The notes under the pieces: model-generated
Told to the model about the DNA's origin: nothing
What the model saw: only the letters and a program-made list of their open reading frames with translations
Database searches by the model: none
Translations under genes and position numbers: made by a program
From: Bacteroidia bacterium
GTDB taxonomy: Bacteria > Bacteroidota > Bacteroidia > CAIKAF01
Length of the DNA stretch: 36,909 bases
Assembly: GCA_030427255.1 (NCBI GenBank)
Contig: JAUHWY010000028.1
Location: 1 to 36,909, forward strand
Direction of reading: 5' to 3'
Part shown: positions 1-7,870 of the stretch, piece by piece
Layout: each line of letters opens with the position of its first letter
Position numbering within the stretch: position 1 is the first letter of the stretch

Positions 1-333
1 CATCTGCCGGAATGGCAGGTCCTAAGCCCAGTAAAAGCGTTGCTACAGACTTAGTTTTTCCGCCGGATTGGAGGGGTCAGCATGCTCCGGAATATCCAGA
101 CAATGTACAAATCACCGAACAGGCTTTTTATAACAGTCATTTTCCAGGCTTACATACGGTTAAATTTGTGTTACCATGCTGCTGTTGTGCTTCATGTGCC
201 TTGCATATATCTCAAATCAGTGCTCGATTCTAAAACATAGGTGGCACAAGGTGGCGTAACCCATGCAAGATAAGAAAAACCTTGATTTGTGCATCCCTGG
301 TTGTTTTTTGAACCAACAGATTTAGACGATTGA
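1..333. other. Intergenic, no recognisable gene
   Basis: I see no convincing gene here. A 73-codon open frame (12-233, +) has low-complexity Cys/Ala content and no recognisable motif, and the minus-strand frame at 192-386 runs into the tandem repeat. No tRNA, terminator or promoter of the local consensus is evident. The region may be the eroded edge of an accessory block that continues to the left of the window. Confidence 0.5.
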
Positions 334-690
334 GGCAATGCATTTACCTCGCCTTGGTATATCGGGGTTCCAAAAGTGGATAGCATTTCTAGAATTTAGG
401 TTATGCATTGGTGAATAAGTGGATAGCATATATCTCGCTTTGGTATATGAGGGGTCAAGAAATGGATATCATATACCTTGCATGGGTATATTAGGGGGGT
501 AAAAAGGGAATATCATATACCTCGTTTTGGTATATCGGAGGTCAAAAATTGGATAGCATATCTAGAATTTAGGTAATGCATTGGTGAATAAGTGGATATC
601 ATATATCTCGCATTGGTATTTAATTGGTCAAAAAGTGGATAGCATATCCAGAATTTCTATAATGTTTTGGTCAAAAGAGGTATAGCATAT
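334..690. repeat. 43-bp tandem repeat array, about 8 units
   Basis: Units begin at 334, 377, 420, 463, 507, 550, 593 and 636, with a partial ninth at 679. The period is 43 bp except for one unit of 44. Each unit starts with a variant of TGGATAGCATAT. Two subtypes alternate. Type A (units at 334, 420, 507, 593; 463 is divergent) continues as ACCTCGTTTTGGTATATCGG and ends in GGTCAAAAA. Type B (377 and 550, partly 636) continues as TCTAGAATTTAGGTAATGCA and ends in TTGGTGAATAAG. The period is not a multiple of three and no frame stays open, so the array is non-coding. Its function is unknown; it sits downstream of the rloAB pair. Confidence 0.9.
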
Positions 691-876
691 GTTCCCTAGG
701 ATGGGGTTTGGTTACCAAATGGCGCAAGAAAAGTCCTTTGGAGGCAGCGCATAGGCATATTGTAAGCATTTGGATTTGGTTTTCCGGTTTTGGCAGAACA
801 CTACAAAGGGTCCAATGAGGGTTTCATTATAGACCTTGGAGGCCAAACCATACCTTAGTTGTTGCCGGCCGGCATT
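691..876. other. Intergenic, no recognisable gene
   Basis: This is the stretch between the tandem array and the 3' end of the RloB gene. The minus strand stays open for about 54 codons past the RloB stop codon, down to a TAA at 712-714, but that segment matches no family I recognise. There is no terminator-like hairpin with a T-tract after rloB. Confidence 0.4.
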
Positions 877-1587
877 CTACCCTTCTACATACTTCAAAAG
901 TTCTCTAACCAGTCTGAACACGGTGGTTGATGATTCTTCTCCAGCCGGATTTGTATGGTCAAAGTGATTGTAATTTCTCTCCGCTCTTTCTATGGCAAGT
1001 TCCGCTCTTTTTCTGCTCGTTTTGTCGTCTGTTCCGTCAAGTATTTCAAAAAATTCTTCGTCTATTAATTTGGTGCCCTTGCCATCATAAATTACTTTGA
1101 ATGGCTTAAGGTGTTCGTTTATTTTATCGTTATAGCTGTCTCGGTGCATTCCACCCCCTTGATGGTCGGTAAAGTGCAATATCAGCCAATATTCGAACGA
1201 TTGATTTGAATATGCTACTCCAAAATGGTTGGTCTCCGCTATTTGTATTGCGGCATTGAAATCGTTGTCGTTAAAATCGTCTTTGTCAAATACACACCAA
1301 ACTTGGTCGTAGTTTCCTTCTTGGGCTAAGGCAAGGGCTCTATTTACCAAAGAAACGGTATTAAATCCTTCACCAAGGGTCTTAACTTTTGCAGAAGTAA
1401 TTCTGAATTGATTGAAATAGGAGGGTTCGGTATTTTTACCTTCGCAAACAATAAGAATGAAGGGTTTTTCTGTTAACTCTGGAATTGGTCTTTCCAGGCT
1501 CGGTTCTTTTCTTCGCTGAGCCCTTAACTGTTCAAGATGCTTTTTTTTAGCTGCTTTTTGTTCAGCTTTCTTGTCCTTCATTTTCAT
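877..1587 (-). CDS. rloB: RloB-family TOPRIM-like defence protein
   Basis: This 236-residue protein matches the RloB family (named after restriction-linked ORFs in Campylobacter). Residues 1-35 are a highly charged Lys/Arg/Glu-rich leader. The core begins with a beta-strand ending in an acidic residue (FILIVCEGKNTEPSYF, Glu49), then VWCVFDKDDF (Asp101, Asp103, Asp104) and NQSFEYWLILHF (Glu132). This acidic arrangement resembles TOPRIM nucleases. The gene overlaps the upstream ATPase gene by 26 bp, so the two are almost certainly translated together. By analogy with PARIS and OLD-type pairs, the ATPase may sense a phage trigger and release or activate this nuclease-like partner; that mechanism is inference. 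Met3 (1581) is an alternative start. Confidence 0.82.
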   Translation of the reverse strand: MKMKDKKAEQKAAKKKHLEQLRAQRRKEPSLERPIPELTEKPFILIVCEGKNTEPSYFNQFRITSAKVKTLGEGFNTVSLVNRALALAQEGNYDQVWCVFDKDDFNDNDFNAAIQIAETNHFGVAYSNQSFEYWLILHFTDHQGGGMHRDSYNDKINEHLKPFKVIYDGKGTKLIDEEFFEILDGTDDKTSRKRAELAIERAERNYNHFDHTNPAGEESSTTVFRLVRELLKYVEG

Positions 1588-2896
1588 TTTCCGTCAAGAG
1601 AAAATTTAAGTTATCAAAAAAGCCAAGGAATGGAACTGCACCATATTTTCCCTTGATATAGTTATCTTCAAAGGGCTCTGTTTTTCTTACTTCATCGGAT
1701 TTAAAGTCAGCCAAAGAATAGAGTTTTGCTTCTCCGTATTTATTTTTGTTTGTAAACCAAATTTGGTCTCTTCTGAAAAGCCCTGAACTTAATAAGTTTG
1801 TGTCGTGAGTATTAAAAATCAACTGGGCATTTTTCTTATTAAACTCTTTGGAGTTAAAAAGCAAGGCGATTTTATAAACCAAATTGGGATGAAGTTTTGC
1901 GTCTAATTCATCCACAACCAATGTGTACCCATTTTCAATCACATCAAGAATGGGTCCGGTTAACGCAAAGAATTTTCTAGTTCCGGATGATTCATCATCG
2001 TCTAAAGAAAAACTAATGTTCCCAACAGCTTTTAAGTGCTCATTGTATTTTTTATGCTTTGTCAATACATCATACACATACTCTTGCTTTTCTTCACGAA
2101 CTTCTTTAATGATTTTATCTCTAATTTCTTTGGGCATCCCTATTGGAAGACTATTGATGTCGATTTTTTGCAATTCGATATCTTGAATTCCTAAATCAGC
2201 AGCTTTTAATAATTCTAAAATTTTGATTTTTTGTTCGGGATTTTCTGTTTTCCAAATTGTAAAGCCTTGGTAGCCAAATTCGTTTAACCCGGATAACGTT
2301 TTTAGTTTTTTAAACCAATCCAACACATGGATTGCTGTCTTTTCATTGAATTGAGCGGCTGTGGAAATCAATAAGGCATTGTCTCGAACAAGTCCTTCTT
2401 TAACCACTGTATTTCCTTTGGAGAAACTGCGTTCGTGCGTATGGAAGGTGCTCCCTTCTCTGTAAAAGAGTTCAACTTCTTTTGTTTTTGGTTTATGAAA
2501 AAGCCATTCGGATACAACTCTATCTGTTGTCGCTTCAAAGCCATAGCGATAAAGCACCTTGTTGTGAACAAAAATGATTTCAAATTCAGAGGGTTCGTTT
2601 TCTGTCTGCGTGCTAAGTTTAAATGGCTCAACTTCAATTGTGTCCCCTTTTTGACTTTCCTTTGAGCTATTGATTACGAAATATCGCATAAATGCAAAAG
2701 CATCAAGCAGCTTGCTTTTACCGCTTGCATTTGCGCCATAGATAGCTGCACTTTTAAGAAGTCTCAGACCAAAGTTTTCATTGATTACGATGTTTTCGTG
2801 CTCTCGGGTTTGTTTATCATAGTTAGAAGCAATAAGGCTCAAGGTAGCTTTGTCCTTAAATGTTCTAAAGTTTTTAATTGAAAATTGCAGAAGCAT
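1562..2896 (-). CDS. rloA: RloA-like AAA_15/ABC-type ATPase
   Basis: This 444-residue ATPase is of the SMC/ABC-like AAA_15 type, related to RloA and to the ATPase half of overcoming-lysogenization (OLD) and PARIS systems. The N-terminus MLLQFSIKNFRTF is the usual first strand. Walker A is GANASGKS at 54-61, an ABC-signature-like segment DESSGTRKFF lies at about 301-310, Walker B is LVVDELDAKLHP at 326-337, and the switch histidine is in FNTHDTNLL (His364). The middle (about 80-290) is a less conserved helical insert. It is the first gene of a two-gene minus-strand operon with rloB and has its own promoter at 2927-2960. All nucleotide-binding motifs are intact, so the gene looks functional. 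Its role in phage defence is inferred from family and partner. Confidence 0.85.
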   Translation of the reverse strand: MLLQFSIKNFRTFKDKATLSLIASNYDKQTREHENIVINENFGLRLLKSAAIYGANASGKSKLLDAFAFMRYFVINSSKESQKGDTIEVEPFKLSTQTENEPSEFEIIFVHNKVLYRYGFEATTDRVVSEWLFHKPKTKEVELFYREGSTFHTHERSFSKGNTVVKEGLVRDNALLISTAAQFNEKTAIHVLDWFKKLKTLSGLNEFGYQGFTIWKTENPEQKIKILELLKAADLGIQDIELQKIDINSLPIGMPKEIRDKIIKEVREEKQEYVYDVLTKHKKYNEHLKAVGNISFSLDDDESSGTRKFFALTGPILDVIENGYTLVVDELDAKLHPNLVYKIALLFNSKEFNKKNAQLIFNTHDTNLLSSGLFRRDQIWFTNKNKYGEAKLYSLADFKSDEVRKTEPFEDNYIKGKYGAVPFLGFFDNLNFLLTENENEGQES

Positions 2897-2926
2897 CTTT
2901 CCGTCCGTTTTTGATTGACTTCATAC

Positions 2927-2960
2927 AAAAATAGTCTTTATTCTGACGATTTAATCAAAA
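2927..2960 (-). promoter_or_regulatory. Promoter of rloA-rloB
   Basis: On the minus strand a TATTTTTG box (2934-2927) matches the Bacteroidota -7 consensus TAnnTTTG exactly. A TTTG (2960-2957) lies 22 nt upstream. The box ends 30 nt before the rloA start codon. Confidence 0.6.
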
Positions 2961-3246
2961 TAAACGATTTTTTCGATTCTATTGGTTCGAAAAACCTGTT
3001 TATGTTGTTTTTGGGCGTTTTCCGGTAAGCACTCAATACCGGTAACCGTTTCGCATGCTTCGCAATATTTTAGTGATAGATTAAGCGTACAAAGTAATGT
3101 TAATGATATAGTTAGACGGTATGGTTGATTTCATCTACTTATCAGGTTTTTTGAAGCTCAAATATCCAAATCATCTAGGGGCATAGGGCTTTTTCTAATA
3201 GGGTAGAACCAATTTGTGTGAAATTATTTGTGGTTTTTCTTAAAAG
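2961..3246. other. Intergenic, no recognisable gene
   Basis: This AT-rich spacer lies upstream of the rloA promoter. No open frame of note, RNA gene or terminator is visible. It ends where the GC-rich palindromic element begins. Confidence 0.4.
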
Positions 3247-3438
3247 AATGCCGCAACGGAGCTTACGCGCCCCGGCGGAGGCCAATTAGCCTGCCGAAGT
3301 GGGGTGCAAAGCCGCCGCCCAACTAAGAGCGACCGGAGGAAGCTCCTTAGTTGGGCTTGGCGGCGTAGCTAGCCCACGAGGCAGCTAATGGCCGGAGACG
3401 GATAAGGCGCCCAAATAAACCGAATGAATTTTTTATTT
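3247..3438. repeat. GC-rich palindromic element, family 1, copy 1
   Basis: This element is about 190 bp and nearly identical in its outer parts to 5459-5648. The outer arms pair imperfectly: GCGCCCCGGCGGAGGCCAAT at 3267 against the complement of GGCCGGAGACGGATAAGGCG near 3390. A strong inner hairpin pairs 3311-3327 (GCCGCCGCCCAACTAAG) with 3346-3364. The loop is AGCGACCGGAGGAAGCT, itself closed by AGC/GCT. It lies downstream of abiEii in an otherwise AT-rich spacer and its base composition is clearly higher in GC than the flanks. Positions 3439-3596, up to abiEii, hold nothing I recognise. Confidence 0.85.
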
Positions 3439-3596
3439 CAGTCCCAAAAATTGTTTGAAAGGAAGAAAGGGCTGTCAGGAAGGCATGCGATTGGCTGTTT
3501 ACAGGTGCGTTGAATGAAAATGGTGCATCAAGGGCTTCGGTAAGGTTGATATAAAGCTTACTCCTTGGACTTTTCCTTGAGATTGTAAACCATGTT

Positions 3597-4391
3597 TTAA
3601 GCCATTTTCATGGCTAATGATTGTTCCAACCATTCAAAAGCTTTCTCCTGATTGTATTTCATGTTTGGGTTCAATAGCCCTTGCATGTCTCCCGAAAACT
3701 GTGGTGAGTGTTTCTTTAGCTCCATGTTGCGTAAAAACTCTTTTTGAGTTGGTGGCTTGCCAACCACAAACTTCAAATACTCATTATAACAGTGAATAAT
3801 CCTATCAAAATCGAGTGCTGCATGTTGATGTGCATAGTAGAGATCGAATAGGTCTCTACCTTTTTTGCGCTGGTACAATGCTCTAAGTTTGGTGCCCAGG
3901 AGCTCGTTTAGTTGATAGGTGGTAATGTGGCATTTTCCGGAAAACCATTGGCTGTTTACGGAGAAGGGGAAGGAATTCCAACCAAGTAAATTGAAGTGTT
4001 CCCGGCAATTGATCTCTATTTTTAGCCTTAAACGAATGTCTGGCGAGTATTCCGAGTAGAATCGATACAAAATGGTAGTATTATTTGCCTTTGATTTGAC
4101 TACTCTATCTTCTTCAAAAAAAGTGAGGACTTCACCAATTCGCTTTAAAATAGGTTTGATTGGGCCTTCCTTGATCTGGACCAGATCAATGTCTTCGGAA
4201 TATCTTGGTGCAGGATTCAGGTAGAGTTTATGGAGTGCGGTACCTCCGCGAAATGCGAGGTTTTTGCTTAAAAATTCATTGGAGTAAAGTGCTACTAATG
4301 CCCTACATATGATTAGGTCTTGCTCTACTTGTTCGTTGGTAGTCCAAGGGGCATGGTCTTTCCATTGTGCTATGTAGGGTTTGGCAATCAT
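3597..4391 (-). CDS. abiEii: AbiEii-family nucleotidyltransferase toxin
   Basis: This 264-residue protein is the toxin of an AbiE type IV toxin-antitoxin pair, a nucleotidyltransferase. The signature motifs are all present: FRGGTALHKL (48-56), RYSEDIDLV (63-71, with the Asp67-x-Asp69 metal pair), the third acidic strand KIEIN (124-128), and GTKLRALYQRKKGRDLFDL (166-184). Characterised relatives of AbiEii (for example MenT) transfer nucleotides to tRNA acceptor stems and so halt growth. The start codon overlaps the antitoxin stop by 4 bp (ATGA, 4388-4391), which is the normal antitoxin-first order. No truncation is seen. Phage defence or plasmid-type stabilisation are both possible roles. Confidence 0.88.
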   Translation of the reverse strand: MIAKPYIAQWKDHAPWTTNEQVEQDLIICRALVALYSNEFLSKNLAFRGGTALHKLYLNPAPRYSEDIDLVQIKEGPIKPILKRIGEVLTFFEEDRVVKSKANNTTILYRFYSEYSPDIRLRLKIEINCREHFNLLGWNSFPFSVNSQWFSGKCHITTYQLNELLGTKLRALYQRKKGRDLFDLYYAHQHAALDFDRIIHCYNEYLKFVVGKPPTQKEFLRNMELKKHSPQFSGDMQGLLNPNMKYNQEKAFEWLEQSLAMKMA

Positions 4392-5182
4392 AAATCACTA
4401 TCTAAATCTATATTCATGTCCACTTTCCAATGGTTATTCGCTTTGCCGGGCTTTTGATTTTTATTGGGACTTAACAATACCGGGAAAATTTTCTTTTCAT
4501 TGAAATACTCTTGCAATGCACCTAAAAGGTTTTGGTCCATGTGTAGTTCTTGAAAGATAAGCCCTAGCCTTTGAATGGAGCTTATGTGCGGATACCATTG
4601 AAGCAAGTCTTTGATATCCTCAGTAGTGATAGATTCAGCCAACTCCTCCAAAATGGCAAGAATCCTATTGAGGCCACCCATTTTGGTTTGGTAGTGGATC
4701 AAATCAATGGCTGTTAAAGCCGGAGATGAAATATTGAACAAGCCTGCATCTGACTTTCTTTTTGAAATATTTTTTTCAGGCCAATGGCTCGTTGCTTTAA
4801 TACTCAGGTAGTTATTCCCCTTTTTTATATCCCTTATGTTCGGGATTTTTGTCATAAGGTAACTTTGCTGAACCTGTTGGTGACTTGCTCCATGAAAAGC
4901 TGCTGCTGAGAAAAATGCGATATAGTAGGGTTTTCGGATATAAGCAAAGAGTCTATCTACGTAAAGTTCTAAAGGAAGTCTTTCGTATTGCCTATACCTT
5001 GGAGGTAGAATTAAATAGAATCCCTGTCGGAGCGTTATGACCTCTTTTTTTTTGGAAAGGCGCAGGATTTCATGGCGTAAAGCCACATCGGTTTTAGAAA
5101 CTTCTCGTTTTAATTCCTCCCAGGAAAATGCGTATTGTTCGTACGCCAAACATTTATCCACAAAATCCGCAACGCTCCGCAT
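4388..5182 (-). CDS. abiEi: AbiEi-family antitoxin, winged-helix regulator
   Basis: This 264-residue protein fits the AbiEi antitoxin family. Residues about 15-60 form a winged helix-turn-helix (FSWEELKREVSKTDVALRHE, then KKEVITLRQGFYLILPPRY). The next part (65-110, ELYVDRLFAYIRKPYYIAFF) is the characteristic segment linking DNA binding to the C-terminal toxin-neutralising domain. It is the first gene of a two-gene operon with the AbiEii toxin. AbiEi proteins usually repress their own operon from inverted repeats in the promoter. The upstream region has a near-consensus minus-strand -7 box (TATATTTC, 5205-5198) but no good TTTG partner, and I did not find a clear operator. The overlap with the toxin start implies coupled translation. 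Confidence 0.85.
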   Translation of the reverse strand: MRSVADFVDKCLAYEQYAFSWEELKREVSKTDVALRHEILRLSKKKEVITLRQGFYLILPPRYRQYERLPLELYVDRLFAYIRKPYYIAFFSAAAFHGASHQQVQQSYLMTKIPNIRDIKKGNNYLSIKATSHWPEKNISKRKSDAGLFNISSPALTAIDLIHYQTKMGGLNRILAILEELAESITTEDIKDLLQWYPHISSIQRLGLIFQELHMDQNLLGALQEYFNEKKIFPVLLSPNKNQKPGKANNHWKVDMNIDLDSDL

Positions 5183-5458
5183 TTAGTATTTTTATGCGAA
5201 ATATAGTGAAAAGTGGCGATAGGCGCATGCAATTACTAAAGGGGTCAAGAGGAGAGGACTATTACAAGCTAAGAAACATTTAAAGTTTCCCGAGATAGAG
5301 CTCACCATTAAAATATAGAACTCTTACTTTTTTTAGGTTCAAATTATTGGCAGCAGAGCTTGATTGCTGCCGATTTTTGTATTTGGAATAGGGGAGGGGA
5401 GTTTTGGCACTTTTGGTTTGGGGGGTGGAGAATGGGAAAGGAAACCCAATGGATTCAA
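5183..5458. other. Intergenic, with one small hairpin
   Basis: This is the spacer upstream of abiEi. It contains a hairpin GGCAGC (5349-5354) / GCTGCC (5366-5371) followed by GATTTTT on the plus strand, which looks terminator-like but has no plus-strand gene before it. The several overlapping small open frames here match nothing recognisable. Confidence 0.4.
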
Positions 5459-5648
5459 GAATGCCCAACGGAGCTTAACGCGCCCCGGCGGAGGCCAATT
5501 AGCCTGCCGAAGTGGGGTGCACAGCCTCTGCGGGGGCAAGAGCGACCAAAGGAAGCTCCTTGCCCCTGCATAGCGGCGTAGCTAGCCCACAAGGCAGCTA
5601 ATGGCCGGAGACGGATAAGGCGCCCAAATAAACCCAATGAAATTTCTT
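5459..5648. repeat. GC-rich palindromic element, family 1, copy 2
   Basis: This is the near-identical partner of 3247-3438 in the outer 60-70 bp on each side. The inner hairpin (5528-5540 with 5559-5573) has a different sequence, CTGCGGGGGCAAG paired with CTTGCCCCTGCATAG, yet still folds. The loop AGCGACCAAAGGAAGCT (5541-5557) is conserved. It sits just downstream of ptrB. Confidence 0.85.
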
Positions 5649-5715
5649 ATTCCGGTCAACTAAAGGTCTGCATTCCACATTTTTGAGTCGGGATTTTCAT
5701 TGAAAACACAGCGCA

Positions 5716-7767
5716 TCACTGGGCGCAGGCCAACAAAAAGGCGTATTCTAAGGCAACTTCCTCCAATCGGGCATATCGCCCCGTTTTGCCGCCATGGCCG
5801 CTGCTTAGGTCGGTGTGCAAAAGCAGTTTTTTGTCCGAGGTCGACCGCATTGCCCTTAATTTGGCCACCCACTTGGCCGGTTCCCAATACTGTACTTGCG
5901 AGTCGTGCAGTCCGGTGGTGACCAATAGGTTGGGATAATCTTTGGCCTCTACATTATCGTAGGGGGAGTATTTTTCTATCCATGCATAGCCCTCCACATC
6001 TGCAGGGTTTCCCCATTCATTAAACTCGCCGGTAGTTAGGGGTATGCTCGTATCCAACATGGTGGTAAGCACATCCACAAAGGGTACTTGAGCTACCATG
6101 GATCGAAACAGCTGAGGTTCTAAATTCATTACGGCTCCCATGAGCAGACCTCCGGCGCTTCCACCCATGGCATGCACTCGGTCCTTTGCTGCATAGCCAT
6201 GGTCTATGAGCCAATGGGCGCAGTCTATGAAATCTGTAAACGAATTCATTTTGTGTTCCAGCCTGCCCTGTTCGTACCAAGTACGCCCCATTTCTTGTCC
6301 ACCTCTAATGTGGGCAATGGCAAAGGTCCAACCGCGGTTTAGGAGACTTAGGCGGGTAGAGCTGAATCCGCTGTCCATGCTTGCGCCATAGCTCCCATAG
6401 CCGTACAAAAGCAAGGGCCCTTTGGCTTGGTTGGGGTCGCTGCTCTTTTTGTACACAAGACTTATGGGAATTTTTGTTCCGTCTTTGGCCTCGGCCCAAC
6501 AGCGCTCGCTTTGATAGGCTTCCTCTTCAAAACCGCCAAGAACTTCCTGTTTTTTGAGGAGGCGTTCTTCTCCGGTTGCCAAGTTCCATTCTTTGATGGA
6601 TTGAGGACAGGTGAAGGAGGTGAATCCAAACCGAAACCAAACTTGGTTGGCGTCCGGGTTGGTGCCGGCCCAACAGGTTCCTGTGGGGTCTTCCATAGGA
6701 AGTTGCCGTAGGGAGTTTCCATTAAAGTCGAGCAGTCGTAAGCGGCAGTGGGCCTCCCTTCGTTCTTCTACCACTATGCCATGCGTATTGAGGTGCATTC
6801 CCTCCAAAAGGCTTTGATTTTGCTCGGCCAGTATGGTTTCCCAGTCGTTTGGATTTTCTTGCCCCGGCAGGCAGCGGGCTATTTTGAAGTTCTTGGCCTT
6901 CCAATTCGACAACAAGTAAAAGGAGCCTTGAAAATGGTCGGCGTAGTACAGATGCTCTCCTTGGCGAGGAGATAAACGCTTTGGCGCATCGGCCGGTTGC
7001 GTAGCCGAAATATACCACACTTCGGTTTGAAGGGTGCTTATAGAGCTCAGCAGGATATAGGCATCGTCTTGGCTTTTGCTCAAATCTATCTGAAAGGCCT
7101 CGTCTTTTTCCTCAACCACCAACTCCGCTTGGGAAGAGTCAAAAGGTCTACAACGCCAAATTTGATGGGTTCTGAGGGTTTCTTCGTCTTTGCGGTTAAA
7201 GAATAGGGTTTGGTTGTCGGCGGCCCAGGCGTAGGAGCCGTCGGTATTGGCTTCTTCAAAGTCCAACCAGGCTCCGGTGCTTAGGTTTTTCACTTTTAGG
7301 GTGTATTGTCTCCTACCTAATCGGTCTAGGCCTAAGGCCAACCATTGATTGTCGGGACTCACGGTGAGTCCTTGTTCATGGAAATAGTCATGGCCTTGGG
7401 CTTCTTGGTTTACGTCAAGAATGATTTCTTCTTCGTTGCTATCTAAATGGGTTTTTCGGCAGTAAATGGGATATTCTTTTCCCTCCTCATACCGCACATA
7501 GTACCAATATCCGCGCAGGGCGTAGGGCACGGATAAATCGGTAGGTTTTAAGCGGCCTTTCATTTCCTCAAACAACTCTTGTTGCAGGGGGGCATGGGGT
7601 TGCATGACCTTTTCCAGGTAATCGTTTTCGGCTTTGAGGTAGTTGATTACTTCGGGGTTTTCTCGTTCACGGAGCCAATAGTAATCGTCGTTTCTGGTAA
7701 TTCCGTGAACGCTGTGTAGGAAGCTATGTTTTGGAGCCTTAGGTGCTCCATCGGGATACTGATCCAT
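5716..7767 (-). CDS. ptrB: Oligopeptidase B (S9A serine peptidase)
   Basis: This 683-residue protein has the size and layout of oligopeptidase B/protease II, which cleaves short peptides after basic residues. Residues 1-75 are the N-terminal helical segment (DDYYWLRERENPEV). About 75-410 form the beta-propeller that screens substrate size. About 415-683 form the alpha/beta hydrolase domain. The triad is visible: Ser537 in AMGGSAGG, Asp622 in GLHDSQVQYWEPAKW and His658 in SSGHGG. No signal peptide is present, so it is probably cytosolic. A matching -7 box (7785-7778) ends 10 nt before the start codon and supports this start. It is divergent from the esterase operon at 7871. No terminator is seen before the palindromic element that follows. 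Confidence 0.93.
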   Translation of the reverse strand: MDQYPDGAPKAPKHSFLHSVHGITRNDDYYWLRERENPEVINYLKAENDYLEKVMQPHAPLQQELFEEMKGRLKPTDLSVPYALRGYWYYVRYEEGKEYPIYCRKTHLDSNEEEIILDVNQEAQGHDYFHEQGLTVSPDNQWLALGLDRLGRRQYTLKVKNLSTGAWLDFEEANTDGSYAWAADNQTLFFNRKDEETLRTHQIWRCRPFDSSQAELVVEEKDEAFQIDLSKSQDDAYILLSSISTLQTEVWYISATQPADAPKRLSPRQGEHLYYADHFQGSFYLLSNWKAKNFKIARCLPGQENPNDWETILAEQNQSLLEGMHLNTHGIVVEERREAHCRLRLLDFNGNSLRQLPMEDPTGTCWAGTNPDANQVWFRFGFTSFTCPQSIKEWNLATGEERLLKKQEVLGGFEEEAYQSERCWAEAKDGTKIPISLVYKKSSDPNQAKGPLLLYGYGSYGASMDSGFSSTRLSLLNRGWTFAIAHIRGGQEMGRTWYEQGRLEHKMNSFTDFIDCAHWLIDHGYAAKDRVHAMGGSAGGLLMGAVMNLEPQLFRSMVAQVPFVDVLTTMLDTSIPLTTGEFNEWGNPADVEGYAWIEKYSPYDNVEAKDYPNLLVTTGLHDSQVQYWEPAKWVAKLRAMRSTSDKKLLLHTDLSSGHGGKTGRYARLEEVALEYAFLLACAQ

Positions 7768-7777
7768 TCTTTTTTTT

Positions 7778-7785
7778 CAAAAGTA
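7778..7785 (-). promoter_or_regulatory. -7 box of ptrB
   Basis: TACTTTTG on the minus strand is an exact TAnnTTTG match ending 10 nt before the ptrB start. No clear TTTG partner is visible 17-22 nt upstream. Confidence 0.5.
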
Positions 7786-7819
7786 ATGGAATCCGCGGTA
7801 CAGGTAGCATTTCTATGGC

Positions 7820-7850
7820 TTGGCTTTGGCTGCGGCAGCTCGTATCTTTA
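7820..7850 (+). promoter_or_regulatory. Promoter of the esterase operon
   Basis: TTGG (7820-7823), a 19-nt spacer and TATCTTTA (7843-7850) fit the Bacteroidota promoter. Because the box lies downstream of the ATG at 7820, it argues for a coding start at 7871 or 7856 instead. Confidence 0.55.
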
Positions 7851-7870
7851 AGGCCATGGAGGCCAAAGAA

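Noticed and set aside
334-690. CRISPR array.
   Set aside because: Units are contiguous 43-bp variants with no constant repeat and no unique spacers, and no cas genes are nearby.
712-876. In-frame continuation of about 54 codons beyond the RloB TAG stop, which could mean stop-codon read-through or a longer ancestral gene.
   Set aside because: RloB proteins are complete at about this length, the added segment matches no family I know, and an open run of this size is expected by chance fairly often.
5349-5378. Intrinsic terminator on the plus strand.
   Set aside because: The hairpin and T-run are weak and no plus-strand gene lies upstream of it.
1-5700. Insertion sequence or integrase remnants at the edge of the accessory block.
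   Set aside because: No transposase or recombinase motif, terminal inverted repeats of an IS, or target duplications could be found by eye.
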